NCBI GenBank assembly: GCA_036365455.1
Contig: JAWQUS010000020.1
Location: 4,127,001 to 4,191,000, forward strand
Source: Macrosoma leucophasiata
Taxonomy: Eukaryota; Arthropoda; Insecta; Lepidoptera; Hedylidae
DNA length: 64,000 bases
Reading direction: 5' to 3'
The translations under genes and the position numbers were made by a program. The notes under the pieces were generated by a model that was given only the letters and a program-made list of their open reading frames with translations, was not told the origin of the DNA and ran no database searches. Of the stretch, positions 63,526 to 64,000 are shown in pieces. How positions within the stretch are numbered: the first letter of the stretch is position 1; each line of letters opens with the position of its first letter.

Positions 63526-63914
63526 CAAATGTATTTTACTCGAAAAGTTTGACCAACTCCATAGAAAACATTTATTAATTTTTTTCATTACAATATTCAA
63601 ACTTAAAAACTACCTAATTCGATTAAGTCAGACTAGTAGCTACGAAAGCACAAACTCTTACATTTTTCTAGTAGTTAGATATGTTCGTGTGATACAGACA
63701 ATATCGTATATTATTATTACGTGTGTACAGTAGCTTAAGGTATAACATCAGAATGGTAGGTATGTGTCTGTGGTCTGAGATTATGTACACTGTTTCGCAT
63801 TCCATATCAGTTAGATGCCATTGATTCCAAATTATTATTGGACTTCGTCATATTTGTGAATTACGGTTATTCATTTTAATATACTTATAAATAAGTTGTA
63901 CTATTTATTTTTCG

Positions 63915-64000
63915 CAATAACACATGCGAGTGAACTTAAGAAATTAAAGAAAAACGGAAAGAAAAATTTGACTTCTTCGGGCAGGAATCGAACCTGCGAC
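63915..64000 (-). mobile_element. tRNA-derived SINE family K, cut by the window end
   Basis: The minus strand reads a T arm (gtcgcaggttcgattcctgc), then gaagtcaaatttttctttcc and the AT-rich tail, the same tail as at 14660 behind a different tRNA-like end. The remainder of the head lies outside the window. Confidence 0.7.

Overview
The window looks like nuclear DNA from a moth, most likely a noctuoid. It is AT-rich and crowded with tRNA-derived and 5S-rRNA-derived SINEs, lepidopteran LINE 3' ends, Helitron-like GTCT-repeat elements, mariner and pogo/Tigger relics and many foldback MITEs. No bacterial, viral or organellar gene content is seen. Only a few percent is protein-coding, in spliced exons separated by repeat-filled introns.

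Layout. Positions 1-7250 hold repeats: a 1.36-kb foldback element, a 5S-derived SINE with an 11-bp target-site duplication, an ACC-rich minisatellite, a GGAC/AGAC microsatellite and a 59-bp-arm hairpin element. Three exons of an arylalkylamine/dopamine N-acetyltransferase (GNAT family, + strand) lie at 7257-7454, 9433-9702 and 18647-18820. They splice in phase 0 to a 213-codon frame, but codon 77 is TGA in this haplotype. The 8.9-kb second intron holds three U5 snRNA copies on the + strand (12293, 15721, 17202), whose upstream blocks sit at constant distances, plus a tRNA-derived SINE and a long perfect palindrome.

From 18.8 to 47 kb the window is mostly repeats: many copies of one approximately 290-bp retroposon, a mariner relic nested in one copy, and a 384-bp retroposon-like family. 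A convincing TATA + TCAGT core promoter sits at 31055-31090. A possible 3'-terminal exon lies at 47386-47523.

From 47825 to 49677 are three exons of an activin-type TGF-beta ligand: two prodomain exons (the second also carrying the RRRR cleavage site and half of the mature domain) and a final mature-domain exon. These exons are extremely GC-rich. Downstream are a Harbinger-like MITE, a 5'-truncated LINE split by a 3.0-kb LTR element with identical LTRs, a 1.6-kb pogo/Tigger relic, a GC-rich tandem array and more SINE and Helitron-like fragments.

The two genes have unrelated roles (amine acetylation; secreted growth factor) and show no operon-like relation. The most notable points are the nonsense codon in the acetyltransferase, the U5 cluster with its conserved promoter spacing, several repeat families defined here by target-site duplications, and the nested insertions. 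All family assignments were made by reading the sequence; no database search was possible.
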